This document shows, one piece after another, positions 54,691 through 62,461 of a stretch of 64,000 bases of DNA (within the stretch, counting starts at the first letter, position 1; each line of letters begins with the position of its first letter). The notes under the pieces are model-generated. The model was not told the origin of the DNA. It saw nothing but the letters and a program-made list of their open reading frames with translations, and made no database searches. Both the position numbers and the translations under genes were made by a program. Source of the stretch: JAUJNH01 sp038253125 (lineage in GTDB: Bacteria; Actinomycetota; Acidimicrobiia; Acidimicrobiales; JAUJNH01); NCBI GenBank assembly GCA_038253125.1, contig JBBSHM010000005.1, positions 1 to 64,000 on the forward strand, given 5' to 3'.

Positions 54691-57344
54691 TGCCGACCAA
54701 GCCGACGCTCGAGTCGTTCCCGATCACCGTCGACGGGCGCCAGGTCGAGGCGCACAAGGGCGAGATGATCATCGCCGCCGCCGAGCGCGGAGGCACCTAC
54801 ATACCCCGGTTCTGCTGGCACCCCCGCATGAAGCCGGTCGGCATGTGCCGCATGTGCCTGGTCGACGTGAAGGGGCCGCGGGGCTGGGGCCTGGTGCCCG
54901 CCTGCTACGTGCCGGTCGGCCCGAACATGGAGGTGAACACCGAGAGCCTCAGGGTCAAGAAGGCCCAGGACGGGATCCTTGAGTTCCTCCTCATCAACCA
55001 CCCGCTCGACTGCCCCGTGTGCGACAAGGGCGGCGAGTGCCCGCTGCAGGACCACACCCTGGCCTTCGGCCCGGGCGAGACCCGCATGGCCGAGGAGAAG
55101 CGCCACTTCGAGAAGCCGATCCCGATCAGCGACCTGGTCCTGCTGGACCGTGAGCGCTGCATCATGTGCGCCCGCTGCACCCGCTTCGCCGACGAGGTGG
55201 CCGGCGACCCCTTCATCCAGATCATCGACCGGGGCAACGGCTCGCAGATCAACGTCTTCCCCGAGGATCCCTTCGCCTCGTACTTCTCCGGCAACACCGT
55301 GCAGATCTGCCCGGTCGGGGCCCTCACCGCCGCCCCCTACCGCTTCAAGGCCCGGCCGTGGGACCTCGACCAGGTCGAGAGCACCTGCACGGTCTGCGCC
55401 GTCGGCTGCCGGGTCGCCCTCCAGTCGTCGTCGAACCGGCTGACCCGGATGCTCGGCCTGGACTCGGAGCCGGTGAACCAGGGCTGGCTGTGCGACAAGG
55501 GCCGCTTCTCCATCGACGCGCTGAACTCCGAGAACCGCCTGTCGACCCCGCTGATCCGCCGCGATGGCGAGCTGATCGAGGCGACATGGAGCGAGGCCCT
55601 CGACGCCGCCGCCGCTGGCCTGCGCTCGGCCCGCGACATGCACGGGCCTGCCACCCTGGCCGTGATCGGCGGCGCCCGCCTGGCCGACGAGGACGCCTAC
55701 GCCTGGGCCAAGCTGGCCAAGGGGGTGCTCGGCACCGACAACGTCGACTGCCAGATGGGCGACGGGCTGCCGGCCGAGGTGGTCCTCGGGCTGCCGCGTG
55801 CCACCATCGACGACGCCGCCTGGGCCGACACCGTAGTCCTCCTAGGTCCTGACCTGAAGGAGGAGCTGCCGGTCCTGCACCTGCGCCTGCGCGAGGCGGC
55901 CCGCGACCACGGGGTCAAGCTCGTCGAGCTGTCGTCGCGGGCCACCGGGCTCGCCCCTGACGCCGCCGTCAGCCTGCGCCACCAGCCCGGCGCCGCCTCT
56001 GTGGTGATGGCTGCGTTGCTCGCCGAGCACGACCCCACCGAGTCGGTGGCCGGCATCGCCGCCGAGGTGGTCAAGCGGGCCCGCCTGCTGCTGGCCGCCG
56101 ACCGCTCGGTCGTCGTGGTACTGGGCCGGGGGTCGATGGCCGAGTCGGCCGAGCCCACCGTGCAGGCCGCCCTGGCCTTGCACGAGGCCCGGCCGTCGGC
56201 CGCCTTCCTGCCCGCGCTGCGCCGTGGCAACGTCAACGGGGCGCTGGAGCTGGGCCTGGCTCCCGGGGTTCTGCCCGGCGCCACCTCGCTTGGTGACGGT
56301 GCCGCCTGTTTCACCGAGGCATGGGGATCGGTGCCGGCCGATCGGGGGATGGACACCACGGCGACGCTGGCCGAGGCCGCCGAGGGCCGCCTGCACGGCC
56401 TGGTGCTGCTCGGCGCCGACCCGCTCACCGACCACCCCGACCGTTTGCTGGCCCGCCGGGGCCTGTCGGGCGCCGGCTTCATCGTCGCCGTGGATGCCTT
56501 CCGCACCGCCTCGGTGGAGCAGGCCGACGTCGTGCTGCCGGTGGCCATCTGGGGCGAACGGGCCGGCACCACCACGAACATCGAGGGCCGGGTCAGCCGC
56601 CTGGGCCAGAAGGTCGTGCCGCCGGGGGTGGCCTGGGCCGACTGGATGGTGGCGTCCGAGCTGGCATCGGCCCTGGGCTCCGACCTGGGGCTCGAGTCGC
56701 TTACCGGCATCGCCGTCGAGATCGAGCGGCTGGCTCCGTCCCGGGCCGGCCTCACGCCGGCCCGCATCGAGGGCCGGGCCGCTCGTGACGGTCTCGTCGT
56801 CCCGCTTGAAACCGCCGACCCGCCGGTGCCGCCCACCGAGATCGAGGCCAACGACGACCCCGGCGTGGCTGCGGTGCAGTCCCACGTCGAGAGCGGCGCC
56901 CCCGCTGGCGTCGGCGGGGACACCGGCGGCGTTCCCGGCAGCAGGGTCGCGCCGGCGATGACGGCTCCGGCCCCCGCCAGGGTGCGCCCCCCGGCGGCCA
57001 CCAGAGCCGCGGTGGTGAAGACCGACGCCTACAAGCTGCGCCTGATCTCCTCACGCACCCTCTACGACGGTGGCACGACCGTGCAGGAGAGCGGCGCCCT
57101 GGCCAAGCTGGCGGCCCGGCCCGGCCTGCACGTGCACCCGTCGGACATCAACCGGTTCTCGCTCGGCGACGGCGAGCCGGTGCGGGTGACCAGCAGCCGG
57201 TCCGTCACCACCCTCACCGTGGTGGCCGACCCGGGGCTGCCCCGGGGTGCGTGCTGGCTCGGGTTCAACCTGGGCACCCCGGGAGCGGCCGACCTCATCG
57301 ACGCCGCCGAGCCGGTCACCGACCTGGCGGTCGAGTCGGCATGA
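54690..57344 (+). CDS. nuoG: NADH-quinone oxidoreductase subunit G
   Basis: An 884-aa subunit. A 2Fe-2S plant-ferredoxin-like domain (CWHPRMKPVGMCRMCLVDVK), a His-Cys [4Fe-4S] motif (HPLDCPVCDKGGECPLQDHT), a 2x[4Fe-4S] segment (CIMCARCTRF ... QICPVGAL) and a molybdopterin-oxidoreductase-like domain with its own cysteines (TCTVCAVGCR ... GWLCDKGRF, probably cluster N7). An Ala/Pro/Gly-rich linker (about 725-780) precedes a C-terminal beta domain. The ATG at 54690 shares its A with the nuoF stop. Confidence 0.95.
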   Translation: MPTKPTLESFPITVDGRQVEAHKGEMIIAAAERGGTYIPRFCWHPRMKPVGMCRMCLVDVKGPRGWGLVPACYVPVGPNMEVNTESLRVKKAQDGILEFLLINHPLDCPVCDKGGECPLQDHTLAFGPGETRMAEEKRHFEKPIPISDLVLLDRERCIMCARCTRFADEVAGDPFIQIIDRGNGSQINVFPEDPFASYFSGNTVQICPVGALTAAPYRFKARPWDLDQVESTCTVCAVGCRVALQSSSNRLTRMLGLDSEPVNQGWLCDKGRFSIDALNSENRLSTPLIRRDGELIEATWSEALDAAAAGLRSARDMHGPATLAVIGGARLADEDAYAWAKLAKGVLGTDNVDCQMGDGLPAEVVLGLPRATIDDAAWADTVVLLGPDLKEELPVLHLRLREAARDHGVKLVELSSRATGLAPDAAVSLRHQPGAASVVMAALLAEHDPTESVAGIAAEVVKRARLLLAADRSVVVVLGRGSMAESAEPTVQAALALHEARPSAAFLPALRRGNVNGALELGLAPGVLPGATSLGDGAACFTEAWGSVPADRGMDTTATLAEAAEGRLHGLVLLGADPLTDHPDRLLARRGLSGAGFIVAVDAFRTASVEQADVVLPVAIWGERAGTTTNIEGRVSRLGQKVVPPGVAWADWMVASELASALGSDLGLESLTGIAVEIERLAPSRAGLTPARIEGRAARDGLVVPLETADPPVPPTEIEANDDPGVAAVQSHVESGAPAGVGGDTGGVPGSRVAPAMTAPAPARVRPPAATRAAVVKTDAYKLRLISSRTLYDGGTTVQESGALAKLAARPGLHVHPSDINRFSLGDGEPVRVTSSRSVTTLTVVADPGLPRGACWLGFNLGTPGAADLIDAAEPVTDLAVESA

Positions 57345-57372
57345 CACCGACCGATCGGCCGGGAGGTGCCCG

Positions 57373-58626
57373 ATGATCACCTCGCTGCTCGCCGCCGGCG
57401 ACCCGCTGTTCGACAACGGCATCGACGGCGCCGTCATCCTGATCGTGGCCATCAAGTGCCTGATCGGGTTCGTGGTCTACCTCACCGCCGTCGCCAACAT
57501 GATCTGGTTCGAGCGCAAGGTCATCAGCTTCATGCAGAACCGGATCGGCCCCAATCGGGCCGGGCCGATCGGCCTGCTGCAGACCGTCGCCGACGGCATC
57601 AAGCTGTTCACCAAGGAGCCCCTGCTGCCGGCCAAGGCCGACAAGGCCGTCTTCAACCTGGCCCCATGGCTCACCGCCGTGCCGGCCGTGGTGGCGTTCT
57701 CGATCATCCCGTTCTCCGTGCACCCGATCTCCATCCTGGGCAAGCAGACCCGCCTGCAGATCGCCGACCCGTCATGGGGGATCCTGCTGCTGCTGGTGTG
57801 CTCGTCCATCGCGGTGTACGGCGTGATGCTGGCCGGCTGGGCGTCCGGCTCGAAGTACCCGCTGCTGGGCTCGGTGCGGGCCAGCGCCCAGATGGTCAGC
57901 TACGAAGCGGCTCTCGGCCTCACCGTCGTCGCCGTGGTGCTGTTCACCGGCTCGCTCCTCACCAGCGACATCGTGATCAGCCAGGCGGCGGCGGGAGCCT
58001 TCGGCTACCTGCCCAACTGGAACATCCTGCGGCTCGGCTTCGTGCCGTTCTTCATCTTCGTGGTGGCCGCCACGGCCGAGCTGAACCGACCACCGTTCGA
58101 CCTGGTCGAGGCCGAACAGGAGCTCGTCGGCGGCTACATGACCGAGTACTCGGCCGGCGGCTTCATGCTGTTCTACTTTGCCGAGTTCGGGAACACCGTG
58201 ACGATGTCGGCGATCATCGTGACCCTGTTCCTGGGTGGCCCGGCCGGCCCGGTCCCGATTGGCCCGGCGTGGCTGTGGGGTCTGGCCTGGTTCTTCGCCA
58301 AGCTCCTGGTCTTCCTCTTCATGTACGTGTGGCTGCGAGCCACCCTGCCCCGCTTCCGCTACGACCAGCTGATGGACCTCGGCTGGAAGAAGCTGATCCC
58401 GACCAGCCTGGTGTGGCTCCTGGCCCTGGCGGCCCTGAAGTCGACCGAGGGGGACAGCGGCAGCCGGCAGGCCGTCATCGTGGCCTCGGTGCTGCTCGGG
58501 GGCCTGCTCACCTACGGGCTGCTGGGCCGGGCGGTACGGGTCGGGCGGCAACGCTCCAGCGAAGAGGAGGCACCGGTGGAACCCGAACGAGAGCTGCAAT
58601 CCCGCACCCGGCGAGGAACCCCCTGA
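57373..58626 (+). CDS. nuoH: NADH-quinone oxidoreductase subunit H
   Basis: A 417-aa membrane subunit with eight or nine helices that lines the quinone channel. Conserved loops are present: FMQNRIGPNRAGPIGLLQTV with ADGIKLFTKE, and AELNRPPFDLVEAEQELVGG with YMTEYSAGGF. The C-terminal 40 residues are a charged tail beyond the last helix. The ATG at 57373 is chosen because of GGGAGG at 57361-57366. The upstream in-frame start lies inside nuoG. The stop shares a base with the nuoI start. Confidence 0.96.
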   Translation: MITSLLAAGDPLFDNGIDGAVILIVAIKCLIGFVVYLTAVANMIWFERKVISFMQNRIGPNRAGPIGLLQTVADGIKLFTKEPLLPAKADKAVFNLAPWLTAVPAVVAFSIIPFSVHPISILGKQTRLQIADPSWGILLLLVCSSIAVYGVMLAGWASGSKYPLLGSVRASAQMVSYEAALGLTVVAVVLFTGSLLTSDIVISQAAAGAFGYLPNWNILRLGFVPFFIFVVAATAELNRPPFDLVEAEQELVGGYMTEYSAGGFMLFYFAEFGNTVTMSAIIVTLFLGGPAGPVPIGPAWLWGLAWFFAKLLVFLFMYVWLRATLPRFRYDQLMDLGWKKLIPTSLVWLLALAALKSTEGDSGSRQAVIVASVLLGGLLTYGLLGRAVRVGRQRSSEEEAPVEPERELQSRTRRGTP

Positions 58627-59258
58627 TGGGCTACTTCGAGGGCTTCGCCATCACGGCCCGCCAGATCGGGCACACGATCACCGTCCAGTACCCCGAGCAC
58701 AAGCGCCCGAAGCCGGAGCGCTTCCACGGCCGCCACGTCCTCAACCGCTACGAGGACGGCATGGAGAAGTGCATCGGCTGCGAGCTGTGCGCCGGCGTGT
58801 GCCCGGCCCGCTGCATCTACGTGCGGGGTGCCGACAACCCGCCCGACGCCCCCGTCTCGCCCGGTGAGCGGTACGGCTACGTCTATGAGATCAACTACCT
58901 GCGCTGCATCCACTGCGATCTGTGCGTCGAGGCCTGCCCCACCGAGGCCATCACCGAGTCGAAGCTGTTCGAGTTCTCGTTCACCAACCGTGAGGACGCC
59001 ATCTACGGCAAGGACGAGCTGGTGGTCGATGACGACGGCAAGCCGAAGCAGCTGGCCTGGGAGGACTGGAACGAGACCTCCATCGAGGACACCTCGGCGT
59101 GGGTGCGGGCCACCTCGCCGGGTGGCGACGCCAGCTTCGAGGGCAGCATCCTGTGGTCGGGCGAGCTGGGCTTCGGCCTGAAGCCGGCCGAGGCCGCCCA
59201 GCAGAGCCATCCAGGCCACCCCCGCCCTGCGGCGCCGGGCGGCGAGGGTCACCACTGA
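58626..59258 (+). CDS. nuoI: NADH-quinone oxidoreductase subunit I
   Basis: A 210-aa subunit with two [4Fe-4S] clusters (N6a/N6b): CIGCELCAGVCPARC and CIHCDLCVEACP. The N-terminal stretch TARQIGHTITVQYPEHKRPK and RFHGRHVLNRYEDG is the usual amphipathic membrane-docking part. The C-terminus extends 60 residues beyond the ferredoxin fold. The ATG at 58626 overlaps the nuoH stop and the stop overlaps nuoJ. Confidence 0.96.
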   Translation: MGYFEGFAITARQIGHTITVQYPEHKRPKPERFHGRHVLNRYEDGMEKCIGCELCAGVCPARCIYVRGADNPPDAPVSPGERYGYVYEINYLRCIHCDLCVEACPTEAITESKLFEFSFTNREDAIYGKDELVVDDDGKPKQLAWEDWNETSIEDTSAWVRATSPGGDASFEGSILWSGELGFGLKPAEAAQQSHPGHPRPAAPGGEGHH

Positions 59259-59860
59259 TGCTGCTGGCCGCCAAGTTCGCCTCGGTCGACAACGTGGTGT
59301 TCGTCGTCGGGGCCATCGTCGCCCTGGTCGGCGCCTTCTTCGTGGTGACCAGCCGCAACCCGGTTCACTCGGCCCTGAACCTGGTGGTCACCCTGTTCGG
59401 CGTCGCCGTGCTGTTCGTCAGCCTGCACGCCACGTTCCTGGCCGCCGTCCAGGTGATCGTCTACGCCGGCGCCATCGTCGTGCTGTTCCTGTTCGTCATC
59501 ATGCTGCTCGGCGTCGACCGTGAGGACGCGCTCGAAGCCGAGCCGCTCAAGGGTCAGCGGCCGGTGGCCGCCGCCCTCGGCGCCCTGCTCCTCGGCGAGC
59601 TGGCCCTGCTCAGCAGCATGCGCTTCAGCACCCCAGCACCCGAGGCGGTGGCCGACGCCATCACCCCGGTGGCAGCCGACAAGACCAACGTCGAGCAGCT
59701 GGCCGAGGCCATCTTCACCCGTTACCTGCTGGCCTTTGAGATCACCTCGGTCCTGCTCGTGATCGCCGTCGTCGGCGCCGTCGTGCTGGCCCGCAAACCC
59801 GGCCACGAGGTCGACCTCCTGGCCGAGACCCCCGACCAGCCCGTCGAGGTGGGAGCATGA
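59258..59860 (+). CDS. nuoJ: NADH-quinone oxidoreductase subunit J
   Basis: A 200-aa membrane subunit with five helices. The family core NPVHSALNLVVTLFGVAVLF and FLAAVQVIVYAGAIVVLFLF with the pi-bulge-helix Tyr/Ala-Gly is intact. A hydrophilic loop (about 85-100 and 125-150) separates the later helices. The ATG shares a base with the nuoI stop, and nuoK overlaps by 4 nt. Confidence 0.95.
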   Translation: MLLAAKFASVDNVVFVVGAIVALVGAFFVVTSRNPVHSALNLVVTLFGVAVLFVSLHATFLAAVQVIVYAGAIVVLFLFVIMLLGVDREDALEAEPLKGQRPVAAALGALLLGELALLSSMRFSTPAPEAVADAITPVAADKTNVEQLAEAIFTRYLLAFEITSVLLVIAVVGAVVLARKPGHEVDLLAETPDQPVEVGA

Positions 59861-60204
59861 GCGCCACAGGCCTCCTGGCCGTGGCCGACCGGGCCCCTTC
59901 GGTGGGTCACGGCGCCTACCTGATCATCGCCGCCCTCCTGTTCACGATCGGGGCCGTCGGCGTGCTCGTCCGTCGCAACGTCCTGGTGATGTTCATGTGC
60001 GTCGAGCTGATGCTGAACGCCGTCAACCTCTCCTTCGTCGCCTTTGCCAGCCGCCTCGGCGACACCAACGGCCAGGTCGCCGTCTTCTTCACCCTCGTCG
60101 TCGCCGCCGCCGAGGTGGTGGTCGGCCTCGGGATCGTCGTCGCCATCTTCCGTCGCCACAAGGGCACCGCCACCGCCGACGACCTCCACATCCTTAGGGG
60201 CTGA
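59857..60204 (+). CDS. nuoK: NADH-quinone oxidoreductase subunit K
   Basis: A 115-aa, three-helix antiporter-like subunit. The conserved helix-2 acidic residue is in VMFMCVELMLNAVNLSFVAF and the helix-3 acidic residue in VVAAAEVVVGLGIVVAIFRR. In other genomes nuoL follows directly. Here the operon is interrupted: a hairpin follows the stop and the next gene in this direction belongs to a toxin-antitoxin module. Confidence 0.96.
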   Translation: MSATGLLAVADRAPSVGHGAYLIIAALLFTIGAVGVLVRRNVLVMFMCVELMLNAVNLSFVAFASRLGDTNGQVAVFFTLVVAAAEVVVGLGIVVAIFRRHKGTATADDLHILRG

Positions 60205-60207
60205 CGC

Positions 60208-60220
60208 CCCCCGGCGGGGG
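60208..60220 (+). terminator. Short GC hairpin after nuoK
   Basis: CCCCC (60208-60212) and GGGGG (60216-60220) pair around GGC and are followed by ATTTCC. It could end the nuoA-K transcript before the toxin-antitoxin block. The T-run is weak. Confidence 0.35.
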
Positions 60221-60294
60221 ATTTCCTCCGACCGGCGCTACTTGACCCAACCTGCGCAAGCATGACCGGGACACCGCGGCACCACCTCCGTCGA

Positions 60295-60681
60295 TCAGGA
60301 TCGGAGGTCGAGCCAACGCCAGGCGGATCCGTCGAGGAGCAGCTCCGGATCGCCGGTCCAGAGCTCGGCGTCCTGGGCGACGGTGAGGGCAGCAGCGAAG
60401 GCATCGGCGTAGGCCATCGGGTGGTCGGCTTTGATCCGAGCGGCGTCGAGGATGATCCGCTCGTCGGGGAGCCGGGCGTCGATCACATCACGCAGGTCGC
60501 GGACGGTCTCGATGGCGTCGTCCTCACCTTTGAGGCGCCGCAGCACGTAGTGGACCTCCCCGAGGTTGATCCACGAGATCAGCGGCTTCTCGTGGTCGAG
60601 GAGGTCCGCCACCGCCTCTGCAGTCGGGTGTGCGTCCTCGAGGTAGCGAAGCACCGCCCACGAGTCGAGGACGACGGTCAT
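60295..60681 (-). CDS. PIN-domain toxin (VapC-like)
   Basis: A 128-aa PIN-domain ribonuclease. The acidic residues of the active site are in VVLDSWAVLRYLED (first Asp), NLGEVHYVL (Glu), and MAYADAFAAALTVAQDAELW with TGDPEL (last Asps). Family members cut tRNA or rRNA. The ATG at 60681 lies inside the unusually long antitoxin frame. The gene lies on the minus strand, opposite to nuoK and nuoL. Its antitoxin is the AbrB-type gene upstream. Confidence 0.92.
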   Translation of the reverse strand: MTVVLDSWAVLRYLEDAHPTAEAVADLLDHEKPLISWINLGEVHYVLRRLKGEDDAIETVRDLRDVIDARLPDERIILDAARIKADHPMAYADAFAAALTVAQDAELWTGDPELLLDGSAWRWLDLRS

Positions 60682-60907
60682 CGTGCTCCTTCTCGGGCCG
60701 ATCGGCTGCCCGTTCACGCTCCAGCTCCTCGCTCAGCGCGAAGCCTCGGAAGCGGCCCCGCAGGGGAGGGCGGTGATCAGCTGGGCGGACCGCGACGTGG
60801 TCGTCGTGGAGCCAGAAGCTGACCTCGTCGCCCGGCTCGATGCCGAGCTCGTCACGAAGCTCCTTCGGGATGACGACCTGCCCCTTCGGCCCGATTCGAT
60901 GAGTCAT
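60524..60907 (-). CDS. AbrB/SpoVT-type antitoxin, probably frameshifted at its 3' end
   Basis: The first 75 residues are a clear AbrB-type antitoxin: MTHRIGPKGQVVIPKELRDE, LGIEPGDEVSFWLHDDHVAV and FALSEELERERAADR. Similar antitoxins end within a few bases of the toxin start. Here the frame runs another 50 codons through the toxin gene, with low-complexity Arg/Pro/Gly sequence. In another frame a stop (TGA in CGATGA) sits exactly at the toxin ATG. A one-base frameshift near 60690 therefore probably extended this frame. The ATG at 60907 has TATACT 7 nt upstream. Confidence 0.8.
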   Translation of the reverse strand: MTHRIGPKGQVVIPKELRDELGIEPGDEVSFWLHDDHVAVRPADHRPPLRGRFRGFALSEELERERAADRPEKEHDDRRPRLVGGASLPRGRTPDCRGGGGPPRPREAADLVDQPRGGPLRAAAPQR

Positions 60908-60914
60908 ACCGGGC

Positions 60915-60920
60915 AGTATA
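60915..60920 (-). promoter_or_regulatory. Leaderless-type -10 of the AbrB/PIN module
   Basis: TATACT on the minus strand, 7 nt before the ATG at 60907. Confidence 0.6.
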
Positions 60921-60940
60921 ACGTCGGGGTATGTGTTCGG

Positions 60941-61183
60941 TCAGAGGGCTTCCGGGGTCGGTTCGTCGGGCTCGTTCCAGCCTTCCAGGTCGGCGGCTGG
61001 TCGAGCGCGGGGGAGGGCGCCGGCTTGGTGGGCGAAGCGCTGGGCCTCGGCCAGCCAGGCCAGGCGTTGGGCGGGGGTTGTGGCCGCCCAGTGCGCAGCC
61101 TGGGCCTTCCTGGTCGCCTCGAAGCCGAGATCAGGCGGTAGGCCCTGGTCGCTGGCTGGGTCGGTTGGTGGGCTATTGGTCAC
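60941..61183 (-). CDS. Small partner protein of the nucleotidyltransferase
   Basis: An 80-aa protein with no named family. The N-terminal 20 residues are polar (TNSPPTDPASDQGLPPD). Then comes a helical core, RKAQAAHWAATTPAQRLAWL and AEAQRFAHQAG, and an acidic C-terminus (LEGWNEPDEPTPEAL). Its ATG overlaps the end of the nucleotidyltransferase gene by 11 nt, so they are translated together. Similar small helical proteins with a TPxQRLxWLxEA-like core accompany nucleotidyltransferase genes in other actinobacteria as far as I recall. An antitoxin or adaptor role is inferred from the gene order only. Confidence 0.6.
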   Translation of the reverse strand: MTNSPPTDPASDQGLPPDLGFEATRKAQAAHWAATTPAQRLAWLAEAQRFAHQAGALPRARPAADLEGWNEPDEPTPEAL

Positions 61184-61658
61184 GGAGGGCTTCCAACGCC
61201 GAGATGTCAGCTAGGTCCTGGGGGCGTCCCGCCTCCCGCTTCATGGCGATCAGGTGGTCGATGGCGGCGATCCGAACTGTCGTGTCGCCAAGTGGGACGG
61301 TCACGGCATTGGACCAGAGGGCCTCGAAGGGCATCGGCGACCGGGCGAACAGGTCGACCTCCAGGAGGCCACCCTCCGGATCGGTCAAGGTGAACACGAC
61401 CAGGCTCCGCTCCCTCACCCAGCGTGCCCGGGTCTCAGGGTCGGCGAACGCCACGGCCGGTACCGGGAGGCGCGGCACCAGACCGAGCTCGGTCAGGCCC
61501 TGGATGGCTCGCTTCACCGACTCCACCTCGAGGTCGATCACCAGATCGAGGTCGGCCGTGAGGCGAGGGTGACCGTGCAGCACCACGGCGACCCCACCCA
61601 CGATTACGAAGCGGACCTCCGCCTCGGTCAGGGCGACGATCACTTCCTCGAACGTCAC
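61173..61658 (-). CDS. Nucleotidyltransferase-fold protein, candidate toxin
   Basis: A 161-aa protein of the polymerase-beta nucleotidyltransferase superfamily. The active-site pattern is VIVGGVAVVLHGHPRLTADL followed by DLVIDL (GG, then D-L-D), with a third acidic residue likely in LEVDLFARS. The C-terminal helices include IDHLIAMKREAGRPQDLADI and SALEALRDQ, the 'H-L-I-x-x-K...R-x-K/QD-x-x-D' segment of the AbiEii/DUF6036-like group. Such proteins act as toxins or resistance enzymes. GTG at 61658 is preferred because TACCCT ends 6 nt upstream. ATG at 61661 and a longer start at 61679 also exist. The small helical protein follows with overlap. Confidence 0.8.
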   Translation of the reverse strand: MTFEEVIVALTEAEVRFVIVGGVAVVLHGHPRLTADLDLVIDLEVESVKRAIQGLTELGLVPRLPVPAVAFADPETRARWVRERSLVVFTLTDPEGGLLEVDLFARSPMPFEALWSNAVTVPLGDTTVRIAAIDHLIAMKREAGRPQDLADISALEALRDQ

Positions 61659-61664
61659 CATGCC

Positions 61665-61670
61665 AGGGTA
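61665..61670 (-). promoter_or_regulatory. Leaderless-type -10 of the nucleotidyltransferase module
   Basis: TACCCT on the minus strand, 6 nt before the GTG at 61658. Confidence 0.45.
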
Positions 61671-61748
61671 GGCAGCCATCTGGGCAGCTCACACTGCACC
61701 GGCTCGCCGTTTGCTGCGGCAAGATCAATGTCTCCTGTGACATCGTGG

Positions 61749-61754
61749 TACACT
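61749..61754 (+). promoter_or_regulatory. Leaderless-type -10 of the antitoxin/PIN pair at 61762
   Basis: TACACT, 7 nt before the GTG at 61762. Confidence 0.55.
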
Positions 61755-61761
61755 GGTTCAC

Positions 61762-61998
61762 GTGTCGACACGCAACATCACGCTGTCGTTGTCGGATGAG
61801 CTGGTGCGCAAGGCGAAGGTGTTGGCCGCCCAGCGCGAGACGTCGGTGTCGGGTCTCGTCGGCTCATTGCTCAGCCAGCTCGTCGGAGACGTAGAGCGGT
61901 ACGACCAGCTCTGGGCCGACGAGGAGGCGGTGATGGAATCGGCACCGCTCCGGGTCGGGGCCATCTCGTGCAGTCGCGACGACCTACACCGGCGCTGA
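61762..61998 (+). CDS. Ribbon-helix-helix-like antitoxin (VapB/DUF6364-like)
   Basis: A 78-aa antitoxin. The N-terminus STRNITLSLSDELVRKAKVL and AAQRETSVSGLVGSLLSQLV forms a strand and two helices typical of ribbon-helix-helix DNA-binding antitoxins. The C-terminal 30 residues (WADEEAVMESAPLRVGAISC) would bind the toxin. The GTG start and TACACT box suggest a leaderless transcript. The PIN toxin gene begins 3 nt after its stop. The module is divergent from the nucleotidyltransferase. Confidence 0.88.
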   Translation: MSTRNITLSLSDELVRKAKVLAAQRETSVSGLVGSLLSQLVGDVERYDQLWADEEAVMESAPLRVGAISCSRDDLHRR

Positions 61999-62001
61999 GC
62001 C

Positions 62002-62418
62002 TTGGAGTTCGTCGACACCAACATCCTGCTGTACGCCTACGACGGATCCTCGGCCGAGCGGCACGAGAAGGCTCGCGAGCTTGTAGGTCGGCTCGGTCGG
62101 TCGCGGCAGGGAGCGATCAGCGTGCAGGTCCTCCAGGAGTTCTACGTCAACGCCGTCGCCAAGATCGCCACCCCGCTCACGCCCGAGGCGGCACGCCTTC
62201 GACTGCGGGTGCTCAGCCGGTGGCCCACCCACTCGCCCCTGGCCGGCGACGTCATGGCGGCGACGGCAATCAGCCAGGACCACAAGGTGTCGTTCTGGGA
62301 TGCCATGATCATCCGCAGCGCCACCGAGCTCGGCTGCACCCGTTTGTGGACCGAAGACCTCAACCACGGCCAGGTCATCGTCGGCGTCCGGATCATCAAC
62401 CCCTTCGCCACGAGGTAG
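62002..62418 (+). CDS. PIN-domain toxin (VapC-like)
   Basis: A 138-aa PIN-domain ribonuclease starting at TTG. The acidic residues are in EFVDTNILLYAYDGSSAERH (first Asp), QVLQEFYVNAV (Glu), and KVSFWDAMIIRSATELGCTR with LWTEDLNHG (last Asps). It is intact and follows its antitoxin by 3 nt. It is the last gene before nuoL, which resumes 54 bp downstream in the same direction. Transcripts of this module may therefore run into nuoL. Confidence 0.93.
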   Translation: MEFVDTNILLYAYDGSSAERHEKARELVGRLGRSRQGAISVQVLQEFYVNAVAKIATPLTPEAARLRLRVLSRWPTHSPLAGDVMAATAISQDHKVSFWDAMIIRSATELGCTRLWTEDLNHGQVIVGVRIINPFATR

Positions 62419-62455
62419 CTCCGGTCGGCTCTCGCCTGCGGCCCGGTTCCTTCAC

Positions 62456-62461
62456 TAAGGT
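62456..62461 (+). promoter_or_regulatory. Possible -10 of nuoL
   Basis: TAAGGT, 11 nt before the ATG at 62473. The spacing is slightly longer than for the other boxes. A private promoter would be needed if nuoK transcripts stop earlier. Confidence 0.35.
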
